Shown piece by piece: positions 45,211 through 54,644 of a DNA stretch of 64,000 nucleotides (within the stretch, counting starts at the first letter, position 1; each line of letters starts with the position of its first letter). Source of the DNA: Filifactor alocis ATCC 35896 (GTDB lineage Bacteria; Bacillota; Clostridia; Peptostreptococcales; Filifactoraceae); NCBI RefSeq assembly GCF_000163895.2, contig NC_016630.1, positions 1,867,013-1,931,012 of the forward strand. Direction: 5' to 3'. A program made the translations under genes and the position numbers. Below the pieces are notes generated by a model. The model saw only the letters and a program-made list of their open reading frames with translations. It was not told the origin of the DNA and searched no databases.

Positions 45211-46548
45211 ATGAAACTATTGAACGAAAAACAGAAATCTATTTTGGTGACAGCGTTATTTCTGTCTGCATTTTTTCTTTTTTTCGCAAAATTTTACATT
45301 ATCCCCAAAAATTTACAACCGAAAAATACACAACATAATATTGATATCAATGTTGCTTTCAAAGAAACGGTACTTCCTTCCGATATCTTGTTTTATCTCG
45401 GAAACAATCAAATTGCAAAGGATGTCAAGGACTCCGAACGTTATTTTCAACAAATTGTTTCTCTGTTAAATGAATCTATTACCGTAAGCAACAAGCCCGT
45501 TTTTTTTGAAAAACAAACTTTTCCGTTCTCTCAGAACAAAAAAGGGGTAGAGCTGATTTTTTCACCCGAAACAAATGCAAATTTTGTCTCGATGTCGTTA
45601 TTCGGAAAAGAAAATTATTTTGTCGGACTGTCTACCATTTCAAAAATCTATATCCCTTCCGTAGATAACAAATCTATCTATGTACAAGGAAAAGAAGGTT
45701 ATTTGCAATTTGATACAAAGGACTATAATCAATTTCCTTTCTTGGATAAGATTAAAACTTCCGATCACAAGATATACTATACTTTGAATTTTTTGTTCAA
45801 AAGCAAGAGTTATGCCGTTATCAGCAATGACACAGTCAAAAATCTCGCTATATATCAAACGGAGACTCTGCTAAATCCCGATATGCAGGAACAAATCGCT
45901 AAAACTCTGTTTGCCAAAAAATATGATTTACTGAACAAAATTGTCGAAACGGACGGAAAATATATCTATACTTACAATTACGGTCAACAGATTTTGCGAA
46001 TATCTCCGCAAGGCGGTATCGAATATATCAATGAAAATTTCAGCCCGGAAAACACTGCTGTCACCGGACAATTCCATACAGCGGTAGATTTTATGACAAA
46101 AATCGGATACACGCTGTCTGATGTTGAGCTTCATCATTATGAGCCAATCAGAATTCACGGAATTCCCGGAACAAAGTTTGTCTTCAAACATATTTTTATT
46201 GATTTGCCGATTGATTCCAAGAATAATTTCTATAATATTGAAGTAAGTGTTGTGGGCGAAGATGTCTATAAGTTTTATGGATATCAATACAAATTTTCGG
46301 ATATTTTTTTGAACGAACCCGAAAGCGTCCAAACTTCTTTTGAGCTTTTGGATTCGTTGTATCTGACCGTCAAAAAACAATATCCTTCTCTTGACAATAT
46401 TTCCTTTTTTGATGCGATTGATGAGATTAAGACGGTCTATTGGATGAATGAAGATTTTTCTTTGACTCCTTGTTATCGCATCACATGGAATCAAAAAAAC
46501 TACTACCTCAATATCTATACGAAGGAGGTGCTCTATGAACTGGAATAA
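45211..46548 (+). CDS. YycH-like regulator of the WalK kinase
   Basis: Membrane-anchored extracellular protein of 445 residues: a short cytoplasmic MKLLNEKQK, one membrane helix (SILVTALFLSAFFLFFAKFY) and a large outer part. The C-terminal segment DAIDEIKTVYWMNEDFSLTP, CYRITWNQKNYYLNI resembles the end of YycH, which binds WalK and tunes its activity. Overall similarity to Bacillus YycH is low, so the call rests on layout and on the following yycI-like gene. ATG at 45211 has AGGAGA 7 nt upstream; an upstream frame to 45133 lacks a site. Confidence 0.75.
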   Translation: MKLLNEKQKSILVTALFLSAFFLFFAKFYIIPKNLQPKNTQHNIDINVAFKETVLPSDILFYLGNNQIAKDVKDSERYFQQIVSLLNESITVSNKPVFFEKQTFPFSQNKKGVELIFSPETNANFVSMSLFGKENYFVGLSTISKIYIPSVDNKSIYVQGKEGYLQFDTKDYNQFPFLDKIKTSDHKIYYTLNFLFKSKSYAVISNDTVKNLAIYQTETLLNPDMQEQIAKTLFAKKYDLLNKIVETDGKYIYTYNYGQQILRISPQGGIEYINENFSPENTAVTGQFHTAVDFMTKIGYTLSDVELHHYEPIRIHGIPGTKFVFKHIFIDLPIDSKNNFYNIEVSVVGEDVYKFYGYQYKFSDIFLNEPESVQTSFELLDSLYLTVKKQYPSLDNISFFDAIDEIKTVYWMNEDFSLTPCYRITWNQKNYYLNIYTKEVLYELE

Positions 46549-47317
46549 AGTAAAAACTTATCTGATTGTCAGTTTGCTGTTTGTAAATATCCTGTTTGTA
46601 GCAAGTATCTCTCTTGACTTCTACAGATACAGGAATTCGTCACGAACCTCTCCTGAACTGGAACAGCACTTACAAGCGTATCTCAACCGAAAACAGATTG
46701 TTCTTAAAGCAAGTTTGGAAGAGTTCAACGATACCATGGCACCGATTGATATTTCTTATCCGAAATTATCGGAAGAAAATTATCCGAAATTATTTGAGGA
46801 TTATCCGATGTATACCAAAATTCATCAGAACAAGAAGCTGAGCATCAATCTTCCTTTGGCGATGGTTATCAAAAAAGACGACAATTTGGATACTTATGTC
46901 CGACAATTTAACATGACTTATTTTGGGTCGGAAGCTTTTTTGCTGAAATTCAAAAAAGAAGATAATTTGAATACATGGTATTATTTTACACCCGTGTACC
47001 GTGAAAAACCTTTGGAAGAAGCTTTTTTGATCTATCATTTCGATAGAAAGAATCAAAATTTAAATATCCAAAAAATCAATATCGCTGTGGGAAACACCGT
47101 TTATGAACAAAAAGAAATTTCTTCTCCGTTCAAGGCGGTCGCTCTCTCGGCATCTCGTATGCCGACTCATTCTGTGATTACGGATGTAGAGCTTGTATAT
47201 TATTATGCTCCGCAAAAAAATTCCAATATCATTACCACAGAAACAGCTCGTGCCATGCCAAGCTGGAGAATTCGTACCGAAGGTGGGGACTTCTATTATA
47301 TTTCTGCAATTGAATAG
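46535..47317 (+). CDS. YycI-like regulator of the WalK kinase
   Basis: Bitopic membrane protein of 260 residues beginning MNWNKVKTYLIVSLLFVNIL, the characteristic W-x-K-x-K plus helix of YycI proteins (about residues 7-28 span the membrane), with an outer domain that ends RIRTEGGDFYYISAIE. In Bacillus, YycI and YycH form a complex with WalK. Overlaps the yycH-like gene by 14 nt. The metallo-beta-lactamase gene yycJ/walJ, which usually follows, is absent; a strong bidirectional terminator comes next. Confidence 0.82.
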   Translation: MNWNKVKTYLIVSLLFVNILFVASISLDFYRYRNSSRTSPELEQHLQAYLNRKQIVLKASLEEFNDTMAPIDISYPKLSEENYPKLFEDYPMYTKIHQNKKLSINLPLAMVIKKDDNLDTYVRQFNMTYFGSEAFLLKFKKEDNLNTWYYFTPVYREKPLEEAFLIYHFDRKNQNLNIQKINIAVGNTVYEQKEISSPFKAVALSASRMPTHSVITDVELVYYYAPQKNSNIITTETARAMPSWRIRTEGGDFYYISAIE

Positions 47318-47338
47318 CAAATCAAAGTTTTCCTTCAA

Positions 47339-47379
47339 AAAACACCCTGTTTACCGTTTTTAAGTAAACAGGGTGTTTT
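47339..47379. terminator. Bidirectional terminator between yycI and thrS
   Basis: A perfect 16-bp stem (AAAACACCCTGTTTAC and complement at 47364-47379) with a 9-nt loop serves the convergent yycI-like and thrS genes. Confidence 0.95.
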
Positions 47380-47424
47380 GATATTATAAATTATTTTATT
47401 TTCAAATAAGCAGTGTTTTTTTGT

Positions 47425-49392
47425 CTATTTATTTTCTTCCGTTACTTCTTCTTTTCTGATTTCTTTGGTACGAATTTCTTTGCAGATTCTGTCTACAAAA
47501 GAATCTACCGCTTCGATTCCTTCATCGCCTGCGTAACGGCTGCGTACGGATACGGTTCTGTCTGACGCTTCTTTTTCTCCGACAACCAACATATAAGGAA
47601 GTCTGTTCAATCTTGCATCACGAATCTTGAATCCGATTTTTTCGGAACGATGGTCTACGGTAACATCCACTCCGTTTCGAGCAAGCTCTTGTTTGACTTC
47701 TTCCGCATACTCTGCATATTTATCGGAAATCGGAAGAATTCTTACTTGTTCCGGACACAACCATGTCGGGAATTTACCGGCATATTTTTCAATCAGCCAC
47801 GCCAATGTTCTTTCATAGCATCCGAGTGATGTTCTGTGAATGATGTACGGTCTTTTTTTCTCTCCGTTTTGGTCGATATAGTACATATCAAAGTTTTCGG
47901 CAATCGCACAGTCTAATTGAATGGTAATCATGGTATCTTCTTTTCCATACACATTTCTCGCTTGGATATCAATTTTCGGACCGTAGAATGCCGCCTCTCC
48001 GTCCGCTTCTTTGAACGGAAGTCCTTTTTCTACCAAAATATTGCGAAGTGCTTCCTGTGTGGTTTCCCAATAGCTTTCGTCACCCAAATATTTTTCTCTG
48101 TTGTTCGGATCCCATTTGGACAGTCTGAATGTCACATCATCTTGCAATCCCAATGTAGTCAACACATATACCGCTAAGTTCAAACAATTTTGCAGTTCTT
48201 CTTCCGCCTGATCCGGTCTTACCACGTTGTGTCCTTCTGAAATGGTAAATTGACGAACTCTTGTCAAACCGTGCATTTCTCCGGAATCTTCATTTCTGAA
48301 CAGTGTAGAAGTTTCTCCCATGCGATATGGCAAATCTCGATAGGATTTTTGTGTGTTCTTGTAAACATAGTATTGGAACGGACAAGTCATCGGACGAAGT
48401 GCAAACACTTCTTTATCCACTTCTTCATCTCCAAGTACAAACATTCCTTCCTTATAATGATCCCAGTGCCCTGAAATTCGATACAGATCCGATTTTGCCA
48501 TCAATGGAGTTTTTGTTCTTACATATCCCCATTCACGGTCTTCCAAATCTTCAATCCATCGTTGCAATTTCATGACCATTTTGGTTCCTTTCGGAAGCAA
48601 AAGGGGAAGGCCTTGTCCAATCACATCAACGGTAGTAAATAATTCCATCTCTCTACCCAGCTTGTTGTGGTCTCTCTTTTTGATTTCTTCCAAATAGACC
48701 AAATAATCTGCAAGCTCTTCTTTTTTATTGAACGCTGTTCCGTAAATTCTCTGTAATTGCGCCTTGTCGGAATCCCCTCTCCAGTATGCCATTGAGGAGG
48801 AAATCAATTTGTAGGCTTTGATTCCCTTTGTACTCATCAAGTGAGGTCCTGCACATAAGTCAATAAACTCTTCCCCTTGTTGATAGAAAGAAATCACTGC
48901 ATCTTCAGGAAGGTCTTGAATCAATTCCACTTTATAAGGCTCATTTTTTTCTTCCATCAACTTGATTGCTTCTTCTCTCGGCAATTCAAACTTTGTAATC
49001 TTCTCATCTTCCTTAATGATTTTTTTCATTTCTTTTTCTAATGTGTCCAAATCTTCTCTTGTAAACGGAGCATGGTCGATATCATAGTAAAATCCTGTAT
49101 CAATCGCAGGCCCAATCGCAAGTTTTGCATCCGGAAACACACGCTTTACCGCTTCCGCCAACACATGAGATGCGGTATGACGAATGGTTCTCAAGCCTTC
49201 TTCATCTGTCGGTGTCAATATGCTCAATTCGCAGTCTTGTTCTATCACTGTTCTTAAATCTACCACTTCTCCGTCAATCATACCGGCACAAGCTACCCTT
49301 GCAAGCCCTTGGCTGATGTCGGATGCAATTTCATATACTGATTTACTTCCTTCGTACTCTTTGACAGAGCCGTCTTTCAATGTTACTTTCAT
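47425..49392 (-). CDS. thrS: Threonyl-tRNA synthetase
   Basis: Class II aminoacyl-tRNA synthetase of 655 residues that charges tRNA-Thr. TGS domain (about 1-62, MKVTLKDGSVKEYE), editing domain with HTASHVLAEAVKRVFPD, catalytic core with MTCPFQYYVYK (zinc cysteine), TSLGCYERTLAWLIEKY, and the anticodon-binding domain (PEQVRILPISDKYAEYA). ATG at 49392 has AAAGGGAGAGG upstream; the longer frame to 49476 is leader. Expression is controlled by a T-box riboswitch in the leader. Confidence 0.97.
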   Translation of the reverse strand: MKVTLKDGSVKEYEGSKSVYEIASDISQGLARVACAGMIDGEVVDLRTVIEQDCELSILTPTDEEGLRTIRHTASHVLAEAVKRVFPDAKLAIGPAIDTGFYYDIDHAPFTREDLDTLEKEMKKIIKEDEKITKFELPREEAIKLMEEKNEPYKVELIQDLPEDAVISFYQQGEEFIDLCAGPHLMSTKGIKAYKLISSSMAYWRGDSDKAQLQRIYGTAFNKKEELADYLVYLEEIKKRDHNKLGREMELFTTVDVIGQGLPLLLPKGTKMVMKLQRWIEDLEDREWGYVRTKTPLMAKSDLYRISGHWDHYKEGMFVLGDEEVDKEVFALRPMTCPFQYYVYKNTQKSYRDLPYRMGETSTLFRNEDSGEMHGLTRVRQFTISEGHNVVRPDQAEEELQNCLNLAVYVLTTLGLQDDVTFRLSKWDPNNREKYLGDESYWETTQEALRNILVEKGLPFKEADGEAAFYGPKIDIQARNVYGKEDTMITIQLDCAIAENFDMYYIDQNGEKKRPYIIHRTSLGCYERTLAWLIEKYAGKFPTWLCPEQVRILPISDKYAEYAEEVKQELARNGVDVTVDHRSEKIGFKIRDARLNRLPYMLVVGEKEASDRTVSVRSRYAGDEGIEAVDSFVDRICKEIRTKEIRKEEVTEENK

Positions 49393-49534
49393 TTTTCCTC
49401 TCCCTTTCTTCTTTGCTTCTGCAATGTACCGTAAAACGGAGGAACTTTTTTCTCCAATAAAAAATAGTGTACACAACAGAACTCACCTAAAACAAAACGA
49501 ACACATCCTTTCACGTATCGTGAAAAATGATTTG

Positions 49535-49740
49535 TGATAGGGACGATATGACTTGCATACCGCGGTTCCACCCTAATTGCTTACACCACTTCATTTTGAT
49601 GATAACGGAATCACCGGGCTGTATTAAAGCCACTCGGAGATGGTTTTCGCATCAGTATCAGTCCGAATGTTCTCAGCAATTACATTCTTCTCTGTGTCCT
49701 GCCACTGCACTACTGTTCTCGTCAACGATTTATTCTATGT
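49535..49740 (-). ncRNA. T-box riboswitch of thrS
   Basis: Leader RNA that binds uncharged tRNA-Thr and then allows transcription into thrS. On the minus strand the T-box AGGGTGGAACCGCG is at 49561-49574 and pairs within the terminator helix ending in CGTCCCTA (about 49538-49545). The long stem I covers about 49640-49735 (GAACAGTA, then AATTGCTGAGAACATT). A plausible specifier codon is ACC at 49642-49644, which fits threonine. The promoter lies immediately upstream. Confidence 0.92.
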
Positions 49741-49746
49741 CCATCC

Positions 49747-49775
49747 AGTTTAAACAATCAGATATCTCTTGTCAA
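49747..49775 (-). promoter_or_regulatory. Promoter of the thrS T-box transcript
   Basis: On the minus strand TTGACA (49770-49775) and TAAACT (49747-49752) are 17 bp apart. The remaining gap to the rubrerythrin promoter (49776-50073) is AT-rich with two tandem AATTTTTGATA words near 49860 and no gene. Confidence 0.75.
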
Positions 49776-50073
49776 TATCTATCACATGATTTTTTTTTCT
49801 TTTTCCGGTTTATTATTTTTACTTTTTTATCTTCTTTTATCTTCAAAATCTCACAGCTCAAAATTTTTGATAAATTTTTGATAATTTGTGATTAATTTTT
49901 ATTTTATGGGTATGATAAGAAAGAGATCTTAATTTTACTTTATAAATTCAATTGATAATAAGATTATAGGGTTTGGGGAACTCTATAAAAAATTTTTTCG
50001 CCAAAAAAGTTGCCTATATCAACAGTTTTGTGTTGTAGGTTCGCTTTTTGGAAAGAAAGCTAATCATTTTTAA

Positions 50074-50102
50074 TTGACTTTGTAATGATTTCATATTAAG
50101 AT
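50074..50102 (+). promoter_or_regulatory. Promoter of the rubrerythrin gene
   Basis: TTGACT at 50074-50079 and TAAGAT at 50097-50102, spacer 17, about 57 nt before the start codon. Confidence 0.7.
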
Positions 50103-50158
50103 GAGATTATCTTAGCTATTTAAACTATTTTTCAATGAATAAAAGGGGGAAATTTATC

Positions 50159-50716
50159 ATGGAATTAAAAGGAATGAAAGAATTAGCAGGAACAAAAACA
50201 GAACAAAACTTATGGAAAGCATTCGCAGGAGAATCTCAAGCAAGAAATAAATATACTTTCTTCGCTTCTGCAGCAAGAAAAGAAGGTTACAACCAAATCG
50301 CAGCTATCTTTGAAGAAACTGCAGGAAACGAAAGAGAACACGCTAAAATGTGGTTCAAATTGTTAGACGGAATCAGTGCCGATACAAAAACAAACTTGCT
50401 TGCTGCTGCTGCCGGAGAAAACGAAGAATGGACAGATATGTATCCAACAATGGCAAAAGAAGCTGAAGAAGAAGGATTCAAAGATATTGCACGTCTATTC
50501 ACACAAGTTGCGGCAATCGAAAAAACTCATGACGAAAGATACAGATTGTTGGCAAAAAATGTAGAAGAAGGTTCTGTATTCAAAAAAGAAGAAACAATTA
50601 CTTGGTACTGCAGTAACTGCGGATACGTATTTGAAGGAACAAAAGCTCCTGAACGTTGCCCTGTATGTCAACATCCGAAAGCTTACTTCCAAGAACATGC
50701 AGAAAACTATCGTTAA
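50159..50716 (+). CDS. rbr: Rubrerythrin
   Basis: Di-iron peroxide reductase of 185 residues that protects anaerobes from hydrogen peroxide. The ferritin-like diiron domain (1-145) shows the E and E-x-x-H ligands in AFAGESQARNKY, EETAGNEREHAKMW and AIEKTHDERY; a C-terminal rubredoxin domain holds iron with two C-x-x-C pairs (WYCSNCGY, ERCPVCQ). ATG at 50159 follows AAAAGGGGG. A/T-rich codons suggest strong expression, and it is monocistronic. With the glutathione peroxidase at 17 kb it forms the visible peroxide defence. Confidence 0.97.
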   Translation: MELKGMKELAGTKTEQNLWKAFAGESQARNKYTFFASAARKEGYNQIAAIFEETAGNEREHAKMWFKLLDGISADTKTNLLAAAAGENEEWTDMYPTMAKEAEEEGFKDIARLFTQVAAIEKTHDERYRLLAKNVEEGSVFKKEETITWYCSNCGYVFEGTKAPERCPVCQHPKAYFQEHAENYR

Positions 50717-50762
50717 TTTACGGTTTTCATAAAAACCTTGTTACAAACATCCAATAAACGCA

Positions 50763-50792
50763 AAAGCTCTCGACAATATTGTCGAGAGCTTT
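50763..50792. terminator. Terminator after rubrerythrin
   Basis: A perfect 15-bp palindrome (AAAGCTCTCGACAAT and its complement, no loop bases). Tails on both sides are only moderately A/T-rich. It lies between the convergent rubrerythrin and TSUP genes. Confidence 0.8.
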
Positions 50793-50926
50793 CTGTTTGA
50801 AAAGAATAAACTTTGATACTTGACTTCTGTCATTCATTGTTAGAATCTATACCTTGTACCAAAAAATACTTTGTTTTATCTTGTGAAAAAATGCTTTTTG
50901 ATAATTCCATTGTATTATCTTTTTTA

Positions 50927-51688
50927 TCATCCCATTAACTGAATGACCACTCGAATAAAGAAGATGGTCAACACTGTAATAATGACCGGTTTAATCCATT
51001 TTGCCTCTCCTTGAATAAACACTTTGCTTCCTATATAGTTTCCCAGTATACTGAATGCTCCTGCTGTCAATCCGAGCGGAAGCAAGACTTTTCCGTGAAG
51101 GAAAAATACGGTCAAGGCAGCAACATTTGTTGCAAGGTTTATTGCCTTAGCGACTCCGTTCGCTTCTCTTATATTCATATGTCCTATCAAAACAAGCAAT
51201 AGAATCATAAAGGTTCCCGCTCCCGGTCCGTAAAACCCGTCGTAAACCGCAGCAACAAATGCTACCAAGCAAGCTCTTCTTACAGTTTTTTTGAAAGGAT
51301 AAGCAGGTGCGTCCGTCTCAAAAGAAATCCCTCTTACCACATACCATGCTGTCAACGGCAAAATGACCAGCATCAATTTCATCAAAAACAGTTCTTCTAT
51401 AATAAGGGATAATTTTGCACCTAAAGACGCCCCGAAAAATGCGGTAATCACCGCAAAGAATGCGATTTTATACGAAATATATCCTTTTCTTGCAAAACGA
51501 TAGGTAGTAAGTCCTGTCCCAAGACCGGAACTCAATTTGTTTGTGCCGATTGCCATATGAATCGGTATGCCTGAAATCAGGTAAGCCGGCAAAGAAATCA
51601 ACCCTCCGCCTCCGGCAATCGCATCGATAAATCCTGCTAAAAACACAAGCGGGCACACGATGAGAAATTGAATGAAATGCACTTGCAT
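50927..51688 (-). CDS. TSUP (TauE/SafE) family membrane permease
   Basis: Membrane protein of 253 residues with about eight hydrophobic segments. Hallmarks: LAGFIDAIAGGGGLISLPAY near the N-terminus and its repeat AVYDGFYGPGAGTF in the second half, both typical of TSUP proteins, which export or import sulfite, sulfonates, thiosulfate or related sulfur compounds. ATG at 51688 follows AAGAGGTG. A sulfur-oriented operon (CoA-disulfide reductase) lies at 58-60 kb, so a sulfur role is plausible but not shown. Confidence 0.9.
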   Translation of the reverse strand: MQVHFIQFLIVCPLVFLAGFIDAIAGGGGLISLPAYLISGIPIHMAIGTNKLSSGLGTGLTTYRFARKGYISYKIAFFAVITAFFGASLGAKLSLIIEELFLMKLMLVILPLTAWYVVRGISFETDAPAYPFKKTVRRACLVAFVAAVYDGFYGPGAGTFMILLLVLIGHMNIREANGVAKAINLATNVAALTVFFLHGKVLLPLGLTAGAFSILGNYIGSKVFIQGEAKWIKPVIITVLTIFFIRVVIQLMG

Positions 51689-51749
51689 ACTGTCACCTCT
51701 TCTCTTTGAAAATGAAATGATTGAGGATGTTTCAACCCTCCTTTCATGA

Positions 51750-51894
51750 TTGACTTTTTTGGATATTAAATTTATTATAGGAATAAAGTGATAAAAATAC
51801 AATATTTCTAAATAAAAAAGAATCAAAACCTTGATAAATTTATCAACCATGGACTCGTTAAAGTGAGCGGAAAATCTTTTTCCGAGTCGTTTTT
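51750..51894 (+). promoter_or_regulatory. Promoter and possible attenuator of mnmG-rsmG-parB
   Basis: TTGACT (51750-51755) and TATTAT (51773-51778), spacer 17, form a likely promoter. The long leader then holds a palindrome TTGATAAATTTATCAA (about 51831) and a hairpin with arms GACTCG (51852) and CGAGTC (51883) followed by GTTTTTG, which could act as a partial terminator about 120 nt before mnmG. Confidence 0.6.
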
Positions 51895-52016
51895 GTGAAA
51901 AAACGGAACGAACCTATTCTCCGATTGATTGTTGAGGGCGGATATATGTTATTTAGGATGGATAAAAAAAGAGAGAATTAGAAATCAGAAAATAGATACA
52001 GAAAGAGAGAGTTATT

Positions 52017-53906
52017 ATGTTTTTTCATGCAGGAAGTTATGATGTGATTGTAGTCGGTGCAGGTCATGCAGGCTGTGAAGCTGCTTTGGCATCCGCTCGT
52101 TTGGGCAAAAAAACATTGATGGTCACCCTGTCGCTGGATGCAATCGGACACATGCCTTGCAATCCTGCCATCGGCGGAACGGGAAAAAGTCAATTGGTAA
52201 AAGAGATTGATGCGCTGGGTGGAGAAATGGGACAAAACATTGATAAAAGTTTTATCCAAAGCAGAACGTTGAATTCTTCCAAGGGTCCTGCCGTACAGTC
52301 TGTTCGTGCGCAAGCTGACAAAAATTTGTACCACAGAGAAATGAAAAAAGTGTTGGAAGGTGTCGAAAATCTTGATATTGTCATGGATGAGGTCACATCT
52401 TTGATTCATGACGGCAAAAGTGTATCGGGAGTTCGCACCAAACTGAACTGTGAATATTTCGGAAAGACAGTTATTTTATCGACGGGAGTATTCCTAAACG
52501 GTCGTGTCTTTATGGGAGAAGTCAATTTTCCGTCCGGTCCGCTCGGACAAATCCCGGCAGAACAGTTGACAGAGAGTCTGAAGGAGTTAAACCTTCCTCT
52601 TCGTAGATTCAAGACGGGAACTCCTGCAAGGGTTCATGCGGATTCGATTGATTTTTCAAAAATGCAACTGCAAGAGGGCGACGCGGAAATTGAACCGTTC
52701 TCTTTTATGAATGATTATTTGCCGGAAGGAAATAAGGTAGTCTGTTACTTGACCAGAACAACCCAAAAAACGCATGATATCATCCGTGAAAATTTGCAAC
52801 GCTCTGCAATGTACGGTGGATTTATCGACAGCAAAGGTCCTCGTTACTGCCCTTCCATTGAAGACAAGGTCGTTCGTTTTTCGGACAAGGAGAGCCATCA
52901 ATTTTTTGTGGAACCGGAAGGATTGGATACCAAAGAATACTATATTCAAGGATTTTCAAGCTCCATGGCATACGAAGTACAGCTTGAAATGTACCATACC
53001 GTGCTTGGATTGGAGCATTGCCACATGATGCGTCCTGCTTATGCGATTGAATATGATTGTATCGATCCGCTTCGATTGAAACCTTCTCTTGAAATCATGG
53101 GCGTAGAAAACCTCTTCAGTGCAGGTCAGTTCAACGGAACAAGCGGATATGAGGAAGCTGCTGCACAAGGTCTGATGGCGGGAATCAATGCAAGCCGAAA
53201 AATTGACGGTTTGGAGCCGATTATCTTGGATCGTGCAACAGCCTACATCGGTGTACTGATTGATGACCTTGTTACCAAGGGAACGAACGAACCTTACCGT
53301 ATGATGACTTCGCGTGCGGAATATCGTCTCCTTCTTCGTCAAGACAATGCAGACCTTCGATTGACGGAGCTTGGATATAAGATTGGATTGGTCAAACCGG
53401 AGCGTTATGAACGATTCTTAGCAAAAAAAGAACAGATTGCAGAAGAAATCAATCGTTTGAAAAAAGAAAAAATCAAACCGGAAGAAATCAATCCTCTTTT
53501 GGAAAAGATGGGAAAAGCTCCTTTCACCAGAACCATTTCTCTTTATGAGGCACTAAAAAGACCGGAAATCACTTATCCTCTGCTTGCTTCTCTTGGCAAA
53601 ACACACGAGTCTCTTCCGGTTCAAGTCCAAAAGCAAGCGGAAATTACCGCAAAATATGAAGGTTATATTAAAAAACAGATTGAACAGGTCGAATCATTTC
53701 GCAAGTTGGAAAAGAGACAACTTCCGGAAAGTATGGACTATTCCCTTATCGAGGGACTTCGTTTGGAGGCGAGACAAAAATTGAATGAAATCAGACCGTT
53801 CAATATCGGACAGGCATCGAGAATATCCGGCGTTTCGCCTGCGGATATTTCCGTTCTGTTAATTTATATGAAACAACAGTCCGCCTCTAATACGACACAA
53901 AAATAG
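52017..53906 (+). CDS. mnmG: tRNA uridine-5-carboxymethylaminomethyl synthase MnmG
   Basis: FAD enzyme of 629 residues that works with MnmE to modify wobble uridine 34 of tRNAs. FAD-binding DVIVVGAGHAGCEAALASAR at residue 9, signature IGGTGKSQLVKEIDALGGEMG, PRYCPSIEDKVVRF with its cysteine near 280, and the FNGTSGYEEAAAQGLMAGI motif near 370. AGAGAGAG precedes ATG 52017. The gene is first in mnmG-rsmG-parB. MnmE is about 45 kb away in this window. Confidence 0.97.
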   Translation: MFFHAGSYDVIVVGAGHAGCEAALASARLGKKTLMVTLSLDAIGHMPCNPAIGGTGKSQLVKEIDALGGEMGQNIDKSFIQSRTLNSSKGPAVQSVRAQADKNLYHREMKKVLEGVENLDIVMDEVTSLIHDGKSVSGVRTKLNCEYFGKTVILSTGVFLNGRVFMGEVNFPSGPLGQIPAEQLTESLKELNLPLRRFKTGTPARVHADSIDFSKMQLQEGDAEIEPFSFMNDYLPEGNKVVCYLTRTTQKTHDIIRENLQRSAMYGGFIDSKGPRYCPSIEDKVVRFSDKESHQFFVEPEGLDTKEYYIQGFSSSMAYEVQLEMYHTVLGLEHCHMMRPAYAIEYDCIDPLRLKPSLEIMGVENLFSAGQFNGTSGYEEAAAQGLMAGINASRKIDGLEPIILDRATAYIGVLIDDLVTKGTNEPYRMMTSRAEYRLLLRQDNADLRLTELGYKIGLVKPERYERFLAKKEQIAEEINRLKKEKIKPEEINPLLEKMGKAPFTRTISLYEALKRPEITYPLLASLGKTHESLPVQVQKQAEITAKYEGYIKKQIEQVESFRKLEKRQLPESMDYSLIEGLRLEARQKLNEIRPFNIGQASRISGVSPADISVLLIYMKQQSASNTTQK

Positions 53907-53917
53907 AAGGAGTTTTT

Positions 53918-54631
53918 ATGAAAAATACAATTTTGAAAGATGGATTGGCTCTTTGGAATCAACAGATTACCGAACAGCAGGAATTCGACTTTCATATCTA
54001 TATGCAGCATCTATTGGAAAAAAACAAGGTAATGAACCTAACCAACATCACCGAAGAGAATGAAATCTATACCAAACATTTTTTGGATTCCCTATCTTGT
54101 CTTTCGGTCTATCCCATTCCGAAAAACTCTACTGTCATAGATATCGGAACAGGAGCCGGTTTTCCCTCCGTTCCGATTAAAATCATGCGACGAGATTTGA
54201 AGATGACTCTGCTCGATTCTTTGAACAAGCGCATCAATTTTCTGAAAGAAGTCGGTGAAGTGCTACATTTTGAGGATATGACTTATCTTCACGGTCGTGC
54301 GGAAGACCTTGCACAAAAGGCGGAGTATCGCCAAATGTATGACTTTGCCGTTTCAAGAGCGGTTGCATCCCTTCCCGTTTTGTTGGAATACACCATTCCT
54401 TTTCTGAAAATCGGCGGAATTTTTATCTGCCAAAAAGGACCTCAGGCAATGCAGGAAATAGCACAATCCAAATCAGCATTGAAACTGCTCGGTGCCAAAG
54501 TGGAAGACAGTATACCGGTAAAAATCGGAACAACCGATTTGGAACATTCTATTTTGATTATCAAAAAAATAGAATGCACATCCAAAAAATATCCTCGAAA
54601 GGCCGGAAAACCAAGTAAAGAACCTCTATAA
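53918..54631 (+). CDS. rsmG: 16S rRNA (guanine-N7)-methyltransferase RsmG
   Basis: SAM-dependent enzyme of 237 residues that methylates G527 of 16S rRNA. The SAM-binding motif VIDIGTGAGFPSVPIKI (about 70) and N-terminal NLTNITEENEIYTKHFLDSL are typical. AAGGAG precedes the ATG, 11 nt after mnmG. Canonical neighbour of mnmG and parB. Confidence 0.97.
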   Translation: MKNTILKDGLALWNQQITEQQEFDFHIYMQHLLEKNKVMNLTNITEENEIYTKHFLDSLSCLSVYPIPKNSTVIDIGTGAGFPSVPIKIMRRDLKMTLLDSLNKRINFLKEVGEVLHFEDMTYLHGRAEDLAQKAEYRQMYDFAVSRAVASLPVLLEYTIPFLKIGGIFICQKGPQAMQEIAQSKSALKLLGAKVEDSIPVKIGTTDLEHSILIIKKIECTSKKYPRKAGKPSKEPL

Positions 54632-54644
54632 AGGCGGAATCTCA